64,000 bases of DNA from JAXLWB01 sp046328715 (GTDB lineage Bacteria > Chloroflexota > Anaerolineae > Caldilineales > Caldilineaceae), in assembly GCA_046328715.1 (NCBI GenBank), contig JAXLWB010000001.1:248001-312000 (forward strand), read 5' to 3'. How positions within the stretch are numbered: the stretch's first letter is position 1; each line of letters opens with the position of its first letter. Under the pieces are notes generated by a model that made no database searches, was not told the DNA's origin, and saw only the letters and a list, made by a program, of their open reading frames with translations. Positions 8,126 to 15,887 of this stretch are shown piece after piece. The position numbers and the translations under genes were made by a program.

Positions 8126-9538
8126 ATGACACCTGAAGAATTTCGCCAGATCGGTCATCAACTGATCGACTGGGTTGCTGACTTTCGTACCGACCTGCCC
8201 CAACGCCCGGTGATGGCGCAAGTGCAGCCGGGTGAGATCAAGGCCCGTTTGCCGCAATCCCCACCCCAACAGCCAGAACCCTTTGAACAGATCTTCGCCG
8301 ACCTCGACCGACTGATTGTACCTGGGCTTTCGCATTTTCAACATCCCAAGTTTTTCGGTTACTTCCCAGCCAATTCCCTGTTGGCTAGCGTTCTGGGCGA
8401 CTATCTAAGTACGGGTTTGGGGGCACTTGGCCTCTCCTGGCAAGCCGCACCGGCCTTGACTGAATTGGAAGAGGTGATGACGGATTGGATGCGGCAGATG
8501 TGTGGGCTCGACGCCAGTTGGAATGGTGTCATTCAGGACACTGCTTCCAACAGCGTGTTGCTCGCCTTGATTTGTGCTCGGGAGCGTGCCACAAACTTCT
8601 CGCTGGCCCGCGGCGGCTTACAGGCAGAAAAGGCACCATTGATTGTCTACGTCTCCAAATACAGCCACAGTTCGGTTGATAAGGCGGCGTTGCTGGCTGG
8701 CTATGGACGACAAAATGTGCGTGCCATTGGCGTGGATGCTAACTTTGCACTGGATCCGCAGGCATTGGAAGAGGCAATCCGTGCTGATCTGGCCGCAGGC
8801 AAACGCCCCTGCGCGCTGGTCGCCACCACCGGCACGACCACTACAACGGCTCTCGATCCAATCGCCGCCTGTGTGGAAATTGCTCGTAAATACGATCTTT
8901 GGTTGCATGTTGACGGTGCATTGGCAGGTTCCGCCATGATCCTGCCCGAGTGCCGCTGGATGTGGGCAGGCGTTGATGGGGCGGATTCGCTGGCGATCAA
9001 CCCGCACAAATGGCTAGGTGCCGCCTTCGACTGTTCGCTCTATTACGTGCGTGATACCGAGCATCTCGTGCGTGTGATGGGCACCAATCCCAGCTATCTG
9101 CAATCGGCTGCGGACAACCGGGTTAAAAATTACCGTGATTGGGGCATTCCGCTGGGGCGCCGTTTTCGGGCACTCAAATTATGGACCTTGATCCGTGCCG
9201 AAGGCGTTGTAGCGCTCCAAGAAAGGCTGCGCCGCGACATTGCCAACGCCCGATGGCTGGCCGAACATGTGCGTGCGACGCCTAACTGGCAAGTGCTGGC
9301 ACCGACACCTTTGCAGACGCTCTGCATCCGCCACACGCCACCTGGACTGTCGGGTGAGGAGTTGGATAAACATACGTTGGCTTGGGTCGATCGGGTCAAT
9401 CAGTCAGGCAACGCCTATCTGACACCTGCAACCTTGGAAGGACGCTGGATGGTGCGTGTCAGCATCGGTGCCTATCCCACTGAGCGGGCTGATGTGGCAG
9501 AAGCCTGGGAGTTAATGCGCAGTGCTGCTGAGCTGTGA
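8126..9538 (+). CDS. PLP-dependent group II decarboxylase, aromatic-L-amino-acid type
   Basis: 470 residues, the usual length of aromatic amino acid decarboxylases. N-terminal HPKFFGYFPANS, the LSWQAAPALTELE segment and GVIQDTASNSVLLAL are AADC hallmarks. SHSSVDKA carries the His that favours decarboxylation over aldehyde synthesis, HVDGALAGSA carries the PLP-nitrogen Asp, and NPHKW carries the Schiff-base Lys295. It is the first gene of a long co-directional series, 22 bases before the thioesterase. The substrate (tyrosine, phenylalanine, tryptophan or another acid) is unknown, and its link to the CoA genes is only positional. Confidence 0.85.
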   Translation: MTPEEFRQIGHQLIDWVADFRTDLPQRPVMAQVQPGEIKARLPQSPPQQPEPFEQIFADLDRLIVPGLSHFQHPKFFGYFPANSLLASVLGDYLSTGLGALGLSWQAAPALTELEEVMTDWMRQMCGLDASWNGVIQDTASNSVLLALICARERATNFSLARGGLQAEKAPLIVYVSKYSHSSVDKAALLAGYGRQNVRAIGVDANFALDPQALEEAIRADLAAGKRPCALVATTGTTTTTALDPIAACVEIARKYDLWLHVDGALAGSAMILPECRWMWAGVDGADSLAINPHKWLGAAFDCSLYYVRDTEHLVRVMGTNPSYLQSAADNRVKNYRDWGIPLGRRFRALKLWTLIRAEGVVALQERLRRDIANARWLAEHVRATPNWQVLAPTPLQTLCIRHTPPGLSGEELDKHTLAWVDRVNQSGNAYLTPATLEGRWMVRVSIGAYPTERADVAEAWELMRSAAEL

Positions 9539-9560
9539 ACGTCTACGATTGCTCCCTTTT

Positions 9561-10103
9561 ATGCAACTGTTTTACAAAATCATGATCCACTACCAACGCT
9601 GGCAGCCCGATCAACCGGTTGAAGCACCCTTGCGACTCTACCGTTGCATCGTCGAGTCTGCCTGGATCGACTACAACCAACACATGACCGAGGCCAGCTA
9701 TCTGACTGCCTTTGGCGATGCGTCAGACGCGCTCTTTCGCTACATCGGCATTGACGAGGCCTATCGCACCGCTGGTCATTCCTATTACACCGTCGAGACG
9801 CATATCAACTACTACCAAGAGTGCAAAAGTGGCGCCCCCTTGACCTTCACGACACAGATCCTGGACGCCGACGCCAAACGGCTGCATCTCTTTCACAGCA
9901 TGTTTCACAGCACAACCGGGGATCTACTCTGCACCACCGAACAGATGTTGGTCCACGTTGACTCCCAGGCCGCCAAAGCTGCGCCTGCTCTGCCTCATGT
10001 GCAAGAGGCGATTGAAGCAATTCTGGCCGTTCATCAAACGTTGCCAATCCCGAAGGAAGTCGGGCGGCAGATGAAAATCGTAAAGAGAACCGTTAGCGGT
10101 TGA
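9561..10103 (+). CDS. Hotdog-fold acyl-CoA thioesterase, carnitine/betaine-catabolism type
   Basis: About 180 residues. The central part (WIDYNQHMTEASYLTAFGDA, then GHSYYTVETHINY and KRLHLFHSMFHS) closely recalls thioesterases fused or linked to carnitine 3-dehydrogenase, which act on betainyl-CoA-like products (family knowledge, not searched). Asp in DYNQHM fits the 4-hydroxybenzoyl-CoA thioesterase active site. The start is uncertain: ATG 9561, ATG 9582, or a GTG at 9522 overlapping the previous gene behind GGGAG. It is followed after 30 bases by the acyl-CoA dehydrogenase, consistent with one operon. Confidence 0.8.
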   Translation: MQLFYKIMIHYQRWQPDQPVEAPLRLYRCIVESAWIDYNQHMTEASYLTAFGDASDALFRYIGIDEAYRTAGHSYYTVETHINYYQECKSGAPLTFTTQILDADAKRLHLFHSMFHSTTGDLLCTTEQMLVHVDSQAAKAAPALPHVQEAIEAILAVHQTLPIPKEVGRQMKIVKRTVSG

Positions 10104-10133
10104 TTCATTGCAACACAACACAAGGACAACTGA

Positions 10134-11297
10134 ATGAACTTTGGACTGACCAACGAACAGCGCATGGTTGTCGAGACGGTGCGTGCCTTCGTTGAAAAGG
10201 AACTGATCCCTTACGAGGATGAAGTAGAGCGTACGGATGAGGTGCGCACCGACCTGCGCCGACAGATTATCCAGAAGGCGCGGCGATCCGGCTTGTATGC
10301 GGCCAACATGCCCGAAGAACATGGCGGTGGTGGGTTGGACGCTGTGTCGTTGGCATTGATGGAGCGTGAGTTGGGGCGCACGAGTATGGCGTTGCAACAT
10401 TTTGTAAATCGTCCCAGCAACATTCTCCAAGCCTGCAAAGGGGCTCAGATCGAGCGTTATCTACTGCCGACCATACGCGGCGAACGGCACGATTGTCTGG
10501 CCATGACCGAGCCGAATGCTGGCTCAGACGTGCGCGGGATGCAGTGCCGCGCCATCCGCGACGGTGATGACTATCTGATCACAGGCACCAAACACTTTAT
10601 TAGCCACGCTGACTATGCCGATTACGTGATTCTCTTTGCCGCCACCGCCGAGGAGCAAACCGAAAGAGGCGTGCGCAAACGGATTTCCAGCTTTTTAGTC
10701 GATATGGGCACGCCTGGCTTCACCGTGAAAAAGGGATACGCTGTAGTCTCGCATCGGGGGTATCATAACTGTATCCTCGACTTTGACCATTGCCGTGTGC
10801 CTGTTGCCAACTTGCTCGGCGAAGAACACAAAGGTTTCGATGTCGCCAATCAGTGGTTGAGTTCGACTCGTTTGGGCGTAGCTGCCTTTTGTGTGGGACG
10901 TGCGCAGCGTTGTCTGGGGCTGTGCCAGCAGTGGGCCGCCACACGTCGCCAGTTCGGACAGGCGATTGGTAAATTTCAAGGTGTCTCTTTTAAACTAGCC
11001 AATATGGCAACCCAGATCCGTGCCGCCGAGTTGATGACCCTCGACACTGCTTGGCGCAAAGACCAAGGAACGGCCGGCGACGAAGATTTTGCCATGGCTA
11101 AACTCTTCGCCACCGAAATGTTGGCGATGGTCACCGACGAAGCCGTTCAAATCTTCGGCGGCATGGGCTTGGCCGAAGAAAATCCGATCGTACGTTTCTG
11201 GCGCGACGCCCGCGTCGAACGGATCTGGGACGGCACCAGCGAAATCCAACGCCACATCATCTCGCGTGCGTTGCTACGACCCTATGAAAAGCAGTAA
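10134..11297 (+). CDS. Acyl-CoA dehydrogenase family protein (CaiA/DmdC-like role possible)
   Basis: FAD enzyme of 387 residues introducing an alpha,beta double bond in an acyl-CoA. The domains are complete: helical N-domain, the beta-domain entry CLAMTEPNAGSDVRGM (FAD contact), TGTKHFISHADYAD, then the C-terminal helices with RRQFGQAIGKFQ and QIFGGMGLAEENPI. The usual catalytic Glu of YEGTS appears here as Asp366 (RIWDGTSEIQR), a substitution worth noting. In context with the CaiD-like hydratase it could oxidise gamma-butyrobetainyl-CoA or a thio-analogue. A word-repeat block separates it from the next gene. Confidence 0.88.
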   Translation: MNFGLTNEQRMVVETVRAFVEKELIPYEDEVERTDEVRTDLRRQIIQKARRSGLYAANMPEEHGGGGLDAVSLALMERELGRTSMALQHFVNRPSNILQACKGAQIERYLLPTIRGERHDCLAMTEPNAGSDVRGMQCRAIRDGDDYLITGTKHFISHADYADYVILFAATAEEQTERGVRKRISSFLVDMGTPGFTVKKGYAVVSHRGYHNCILDFDHCRVPVANLLGEEHKGFDVANQWLSSTRLGVAAFCVGRAQRCLGLCQQWAATRRQFGQAIGKFQGVSFKLANMATQIRAAELMTLDTAWRKDQGTAGDEDFAMAKLFATEMLAMVTDEAVQIFGGMGLAEENPIVRFWRDARVERIWDGTSEIQRHIISRALLRPYEKQ

Positions 11298-11299
11298 GT

Positions 11300-11374
11300 C
11301 AGTGGGACAGTAGGTCAGTAAGACAGTAAAACTGTGACTGATCCACTGTCCCACTGTTCCGCTGATTTACTGTC
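11300..11374. repeat. Word-repeat inverted block (CAGTGGGACAGT / GACAGTAAA)
   Basis: CAGTGGGACAGT (11300-11311) is mirrored at 11345-11356 and GACAGTAAA (11322-11330) at 11366-11374. The pairs interleave rather than nest. The block is made of repeated GTCAGT/GACAGT words and lies between two genes of the same operon. Confidence 0.6.
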
Positions 11375-11399
11375 ACACTAACATAGAAAAGGAGTCTCT

Positions 11400-12605
11400 A
11401 TGCCCCTCCCCACCCCATTTCACCCGCGCACAGCGGCGCTCTGCCAAACCAATGAATGGCGCTCTTGGGCGGGTTACATGGCACCCACGACCTATCAACA
11501 TGCCTGGGAGCGTGAATATTGGGCCTTCCGCAACAGTGCTGGCTTGCTCGATATTTCGCCGCTCTTTAAGTACGACATCCACGGTCCCGACGCCGAGCGC
11601 TTGCTCAACCGAGTCATGACCCGTGACCTTAGCAAGTGCAAGGTCGGCCAAGTCGTCTACTCGCCCTGGTGCGACGAGCGCGGCGACTTGATTCACGATG
11701 GCAACATTGTGCGCCTTAGCACCGATCACTTCCGCGTCACCAGTGCCGATCCCATGCTGCGCTGGTTCGGGGATTGCGGCTATGGCATGGACGTACAGGT
11801 AGCAGATGTCTCTGAGGCAATTTGTGGATTGGCATTACAAGGTCCGAATTCACGCAAAATCCTGCAACTTCTCTTTACTCCAGCCAGTGATCAGCGGCCT
11901 CTAGATCAACTAGGCTATTTTCAGGTGAGTGCTGGAAGCGTGGGAAGTACATCTGTGGTCATTACACGCACCGGCTTTACTGGCGATCTTGGTTACGAGA
12001 TCTGGACAGAGAATGCTAACGCCTTGACCTTATGGGACAGCATCATGGAGCGGGGCGAAGCCTATGGCATTTTGCCAGCAGGATTGGGCGCACTGGATAT
12101 GGTGCGCGTTGAAGCAGGCTTGCTTCTGATCGAGGTTGATTACATTTCGTCCGTACATGCCGTTATCGACGGACAGCGCTCCTCCCCGCTGGAGGCTGGA
12201 TTGGGTTGGGCGGTCAAATGGAACAAGGGCAACTTTGTCGGACGCAAAGCGTTACTCAAACAGCAGGAGCAAGGCCCCGAATGGGCGCTAGTGGGGCTGG
12301 AGGTCGATTGGCAGACGTTGGAAGATCTCTGGCAACCGGTCGATCTGCGCCCCACTGTGGTCAATCGTGGCACTTCTCGCCTGCCAGTTCCAGTCTTTCG
12401 AGGAGGGCAACAGGTAGGCCAGGCAACCAGTCATCTCTTTTCACCCCTACTCAAAAAGTACATCGCACTGGCCACGCTCAAACGGGAACATGCGGCACTG
12501 GACAGCTTTGTCGAACTTGAAATGACCGTTGAATATAGCCGAGTCCCAGCCAAAGCCAAGATTGTCGCACTGCCCTTTTTTAATCCCGAACGAAAGCGGA
12601 GTTGA
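11400..12605 (+). CDS. GcvT/DmdA-family aminomethyltransferase-like (THF-dependent) protein
   Basis: 401 residues, with the whole GCV_T domain plus C-terminal barrel. N-terminal FRNSAGLLDISPLFKYDIHG matches the T-protein opening. RGDLIHDGNIVRL aligns with the GGxxDD folate-site loop and keeps one Asp. TRTGFTGDLGYEIW and AGLGALDMVRVEAGLLL are conserved family blocks. Such proteins move C1 units to tetrahydrofolate (glycine cleavage, DMSP demethylase, dimethylglycine and sarcosine systems). No gcvH or gcvP is nearby, so a dedicated demethylase is more likely than glycine cleavage. ATG follows AAAAGGAG. It overlaps the next gene's ribosome site. Confidence 0.85.
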   Translation: MPLPTPFHPRTAALCQTNEWRSWAGYMAPTTYQHAWEREYWAFRNSAGLLDISPLFKYDIHGPDAERLLNRVMTRDLSKCKVGQVVYSPWCDERGDLIHDGNIVRLSTDHFRVTSADPMLRWFGDCGYGMDVQVADVSEAICGLALQGPNSRKILQLLFTPASDQRPLDQLGYFQVSAGSVGSTSVVITRTGFTGDLGYEIWTENANALTLWDSIMERGEAYGILPAGLGALDMVRVEAGLLLIEVDYISSVHAVIDGQRSSPLEAGLGWAVKWNKGNFVGRKALLKQQEQGPEWALVGLEVDWQTLEDLWQPVDLRPTVVNRGTSRLPVPVFRGGQQVGQATSHLFSPLLKKYIALATLKREHAALDSFVELEMTVEYSRVPAKAKIVALPFFNPERKRS

Positions 12606-12607
12606 TC

Positions 12608-14182
12608 ATGAATCACTACAATGCAATTGTCATCGGCGGCGGACACAACGGTTTAACCTGTGCCGCCTACCTAGCGCGAGCAGGACGCAAGGTGCTGGTG
12701 CTGGAAAAGCGACCCTTGGTCGGCGGTGCTACGGTCACCGAGGAGATCGTCCCTGGCTTTAAGTTCACTGTTTTCTCCTACCTGGTCAGCCTGCTGCGTA
12801 CTGAGGTGATCAACGAACTCGACCTTGTCAAACATGGCCTGATGCTGCTTCCCTTCGAATCCACGCTCGACATGGCACCCAACGGCGATTTCCTCTATCG
12901 CGAGGCCGATCACTATCGCACCTATCGCAACATGGCGCGCCATTCTCGCCGCGATGCTGAGGCGTATGATGACTTCAAACTGACGATTCGTCACATCGCC
13001 CATGCCGTGCGCTACCTGATGAACCATGCTCCGCCCAACCTGGATTTTGCCGGAGCGGACGCTGCGGGAATCGCTGATCTGGCGCGTCATATGCTGGGGC
13101 TGGATAAGGAAGTACTGCATACCTTTATCCAATTGATGACCATGAGCGCCGTTGATTTTCTCGATCAATGGTTTGAAAATGATTTGATTAAGGCCGCGCT
13201 CTGCACTAGCGGATTGATCGGCACGTTGGTCGGTCCCCGTTCGCCTGGCTCTGCATTGGTGTTGCTCTATCACTACATCGGCGAACTGGATGGCGTCTAT
13301 CGCACCTGGCGCTTTGCCAAAGGTGGAACAGGCGGTGTCGCCAATGCGTTAGCGAGCGCAGCCAAGTCGTTTGGTGCGGAGATTCGTGTCAATACAGGCG
13401 TTGCGCGCCTACTGTTACAAAATGGCACGGCTAAAGGTGTCGTCCTGGAAAGCGGCGAAGAGATCTACGCCGATACCGTTGTTTCTAGCCTCACTCCCCA
13501 ACTGAGCTATCTCAAGTTTGCTGGAGAAGCCAATCTTCCTGCTGGGATCGTGCAGCAGGCCAAACGTTGGAATAGTTTTGGCTCGGCAGGTAAGGTCAAC
13601 TTGGCATTGGATGGAGTGCCCGAATTTAAGTGTATGCCTGGTAAAGGCGAGCATCATGCTGGTGCCTTCAGCTTCAACGTCTCGCTGGATGGCATGGAAA
13701 GGGCATTCGACGAGGCCAAGTATGGCAACTTCTCGCGCACGCCCTATATAGACGCTGGCCTCATCTCCGTGGCCGATCCCGACATGGCCCCGCCCGGCAA
13801 ACATGTGATGACCTGCTTTGTGATGTACGCCCCTTATAAACTCGCCCAAGGCAACTGGAACGACCAACGCCAAGCCTTTGGCGACAATGTCATCGACAAC
13901 CTGGAGCAATACATCCCCAACATCCGCAAAATCCTCGTCGGGCGGCAGGTGAACACACCGCTCGACATCGAACAGCGAATTGGCATCAGCGGTGGCAACA
14001 TCTTTCACGGTGAACTGCGCCTGGATCAGATGTTCGCCAATCGTCCCGTTCCTGGGCAGAATGGCTTCCAAACGCCGCTGCATAACTACTACATCTGCGG
14101 CTCCAGTGCTCATCCTGGCGGTGCTATTTCCGGCGCACCAGGACGCTTAGCGGCGATGCAGATTTTGCGCAACGAAGACTGA
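12608..14182 (+). CDS. FAD-dependent oxidoreductase, PYROXD2/phytoene-desaturase-like
   Basis: 524 residues. The N-terminal Rossmann motif is intact (VIGGGHNGLTCAAYLARAG, then VLEKR), and PLVGGATVTEE follows. The second FAD contact is in the C-terminal YICGSSAHPGGAISGAPG. These flavoproteins are amine-oxidase/CrtI relatives whose substrates are mostly unknown. ATG 12608 sits 6 bases behind GGAG; a TTG at 12602 overlapping the upstream stop is possible. Coupling to the GcvT-like gene suggests oxidation of a methylated amine or of its demethylated product (inference). A paralogue follows after 8 bases. Confidence 0.85.
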   Translation: MNHYNAIVIGGGHNGLTCAAYLARAGRKVLVLEKRPLVGGATVTEEIVPGFKFTVFSYLVSLLRTEVINELDLVKHGLMLLPFESTLDMAPNGDFLYREADHYRTYRNMARHSRRDAEAYDDFKLTIRHIAHAVRYLMNHAPPNLDFAGADAAGIADLARHMLGLDKEVLHTFIQLMTMSAVDFLDQWFENDLIKAALCTSGLIGTLVGPRSPGSALVLLYHYIGELDGVYRTWRFAKGGTGGVANALASAAKSFGAEIRVNTGVARLLLQNGTAKGVVLESGEEIYADTVVSSLTPQLSYLKFAGEANLPAGIVQQAKRWNSFGSAGKVNLALDGVPEFKCMPGKGEHHAGAFSFNVSLDGMERAFDEAKYGNFSRTPYIDAGLISVADPDMAPPGKHVMTCFVMYAPYKLAQGNWNDQRQAFGDNVIDNLEQYIPNIRKILVGRQVNTPLDIEQRIGISGGNIFHGELRLDQMFANRPVPGQNGFQTPLHNYYICGSSAHPGGAISGAPGRLAAMQILRNED

Positions 14183-14190
14183 CGAAAATT

Positions 14191-15705
14191 ATGAACAAAA
14201 CCAACTACGACACCCTCCTCATCGGCAGCGATCCCAACGCCTTGATTGTGGCGGCGCAGCTCAGTGCCAACGGGCAACGTGTTCTGCTGCTCGAACGGCG
14301 TGACCAGCTCGGTGCTATTTGTAGCGAAAATAGCGAGATTGCTGGCTACAAAGCGCCTGTGATCTCGCCAAACCTGAACATGCTGCGCAGCGAGGTTCTA
14401 GATGCACTCGGATTGTCGTCCGATACTGTGCGCTTTATCGAAAGCCCAGTAACCGCTTTTCTGCCCAACCGTCAGGGTAAATCGATTACACTCTGGCGTG
14501 ACTTGGAACGCAGCGTTGCGTCGATTGCCCAACACTCGCCAGCCGATGCACAAGCCTATTCCAACTTTGCGGTGGAGATTGAAAACTTACGCACACAACT
14601 CGAACCTCATCTTCAGCGCAGGCATAATGAACTCTCACTTGGTGCGCTCTTCCTGAATCATCCAGAACTGGCACGCACTGCCACACTCCCGCTTTTTGAG
14701 TACCTCAACCATTGGTTTGGAAATGACCGGCTCAAAGGTGCGTTGGGTACTCTGGGCGTGACTGGCATGTTGCGCGGTCCTCGGGCACAAGGCACTCTGT
14801 TGCACCTGCTTTATCAGACAAGCTCAGCGGGACTCTTTGCCGTACGCTATGTAGCGGGCGGCTTGAGCCAACTTTCTGCCCAATTGGCACAAGTGGCAAC
14901 CCAATGTGGCGCGGTGATTCGCACCAACAGCTCGGTCGAACGAGTTTTGCTTGAAGACGAGCGTGCAATCGGCGTGTTGCTGAAAAGTGGGGAAGAAATT
15001 TTTGCCACACAAATTATCTCCAGCCTGGACGCTCGGCAAACTTTGTTCGGGCTCGTCGGTGCTCCAAATTTGGAGCCAAGCGTAGTGCGTCGATTGCGTA
15101 GCTTGAAATACCGAGGCTGCACGGCCCAGATCAACCTTTGTCTCAGCGGACTGCCTGAGTTTATCGGTGCGGAGGATGCCCAGCAATTCAGCGGGCATAT
15201 CGTGATTGCACCCGATCTTGACTACGTGGAACGTGCTTATGACGCTGCCAAATATGGCGACTTCTCGCCGCAGCCCGTGCTCGACATTCTAATTCCAACC
15301 CTGCTTGACCCAACGTTGGCTCCTCCCGGCAAACACCTGATGACGGTCACCATGCACTATGCATCCTATGCTCTACGCGGTAAGCATTGGAACGACCTGC
15401 GTGAGTCGCTCGGTGATACTGTCATCAAAACACTGCGCCACTATGCACCCGAGATCGACAGGTACATCGACGACCGCCGAATCATCACGCCGCTTGACTA
15501 CGAAGAGCAATATGACCTCACCGAAGGCAGCCTGACCCAAAGCGAAATGAGCGTCGAGCAGATGTTCGCTCTGCGTCCGATCCCTGGCTGGAGCGACTCA
15601 TGTACGCCCATCGAAAATCTCTGGCTCTGCGGCGCAGCCACACATCCGGGCGGTGTCGTCACAGGCTTACCTGGTTGGCTGACGGCACAAGAAATGACAA
15701 GATGA
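14191..15705 (+). CDS. Second PYROXD2-like protein with altered dinucleotide motif
   Basis: 504 residues, colinear with the preceding protein along its whole length (shared AKYGDFS, APPGKHLMTVTMHYASY and GAATHPGGVVTGLPG blocks). The glycine-rich loop reads LLIGSDPNALIVAAQLSANG instead of GGGHNG, so the canonical GxGxxG is lost, and GGAT of the FAD site is replaced by GAIC. It may have lost or weakened FAD binding and serve as a partner subunit, or bind FAD through the C-terminal motif. There is no frameshift or internal stop, so it is under coding constraint. Confidence 0.8.
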   Translation: MNKTNYDTLLIGSDPNALIVAAQLSANGQRVLLLERRDQLGAICSENSEIAGYKAPVISPNLNMLRSEVLDALGLSSDTVRFIESPVTAFLPNRQGKSITLWRDLERSVASIAQHSPADAQAYSNFAVEIENLRTQLEPHLQRRHNELSLGALFLNHPELARTATLPLFEYLNHWFGNDRLKGALGTLGVTGMLRGPRAQGTLLHLLYQTSSAGLFAVRYVAGGLSQLSAQLAQVATQCGAVIRTNSSVERVLLEDERAIGVLLKSGEEIFATQIISSLDARQTLFGLVGAPNLEPSVVRRLRSLKYRGCTAQINLCLSGLPEFIGAEDAQQFSGHIVIAPDLDYVERAYDAAKYGDFSPQPVLDILIPTLLDPTLAPPGKHLMTVTMHYASYALRGKHWNDLRESLGDTVIKTLRHYAPEIDRYIDDRRIITPLDYEEQYDLTEGSLTQSEMSVEQMFALRPIPGWSDSCTPIENLWLCGAATHPGGVVTGLPGWLTAQEMTR

Positions 15706-15862
15706 TGAGATGAAGGGATGCTGCTGCTGTCGAAATGGTTTGTAGGGGGATGAGTTGGGGGCGGGCGCAATCTTGTCTCCTGGATACATCGTGGTTCCGC
15801 CTCATCTCGTACCCGGCTTGTCAATTCGCCATCAACATCATCCTGTCATCCATTCATCTCTT
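15694..15862. repeat. Interrupted inverted words around GATGACAAGATGA
   Basis: ATGACAAGATGATG (15694-15707) is mirrored with one mismatch by CATCATCCTGTCAT (from 15836), and GAGATGAAGGGATG by CATCCATTCATCTC just after it. The pairs are crossed, not nested. The 182-bp gap between the flavoprotein and ligase genes otherwise shows no gene. Related words form the hairpins at 36316 and 42680. Confidence 0.5.
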
Positions 15863-15887
15863 GCCAACAAATACAACAGGAGTACGA

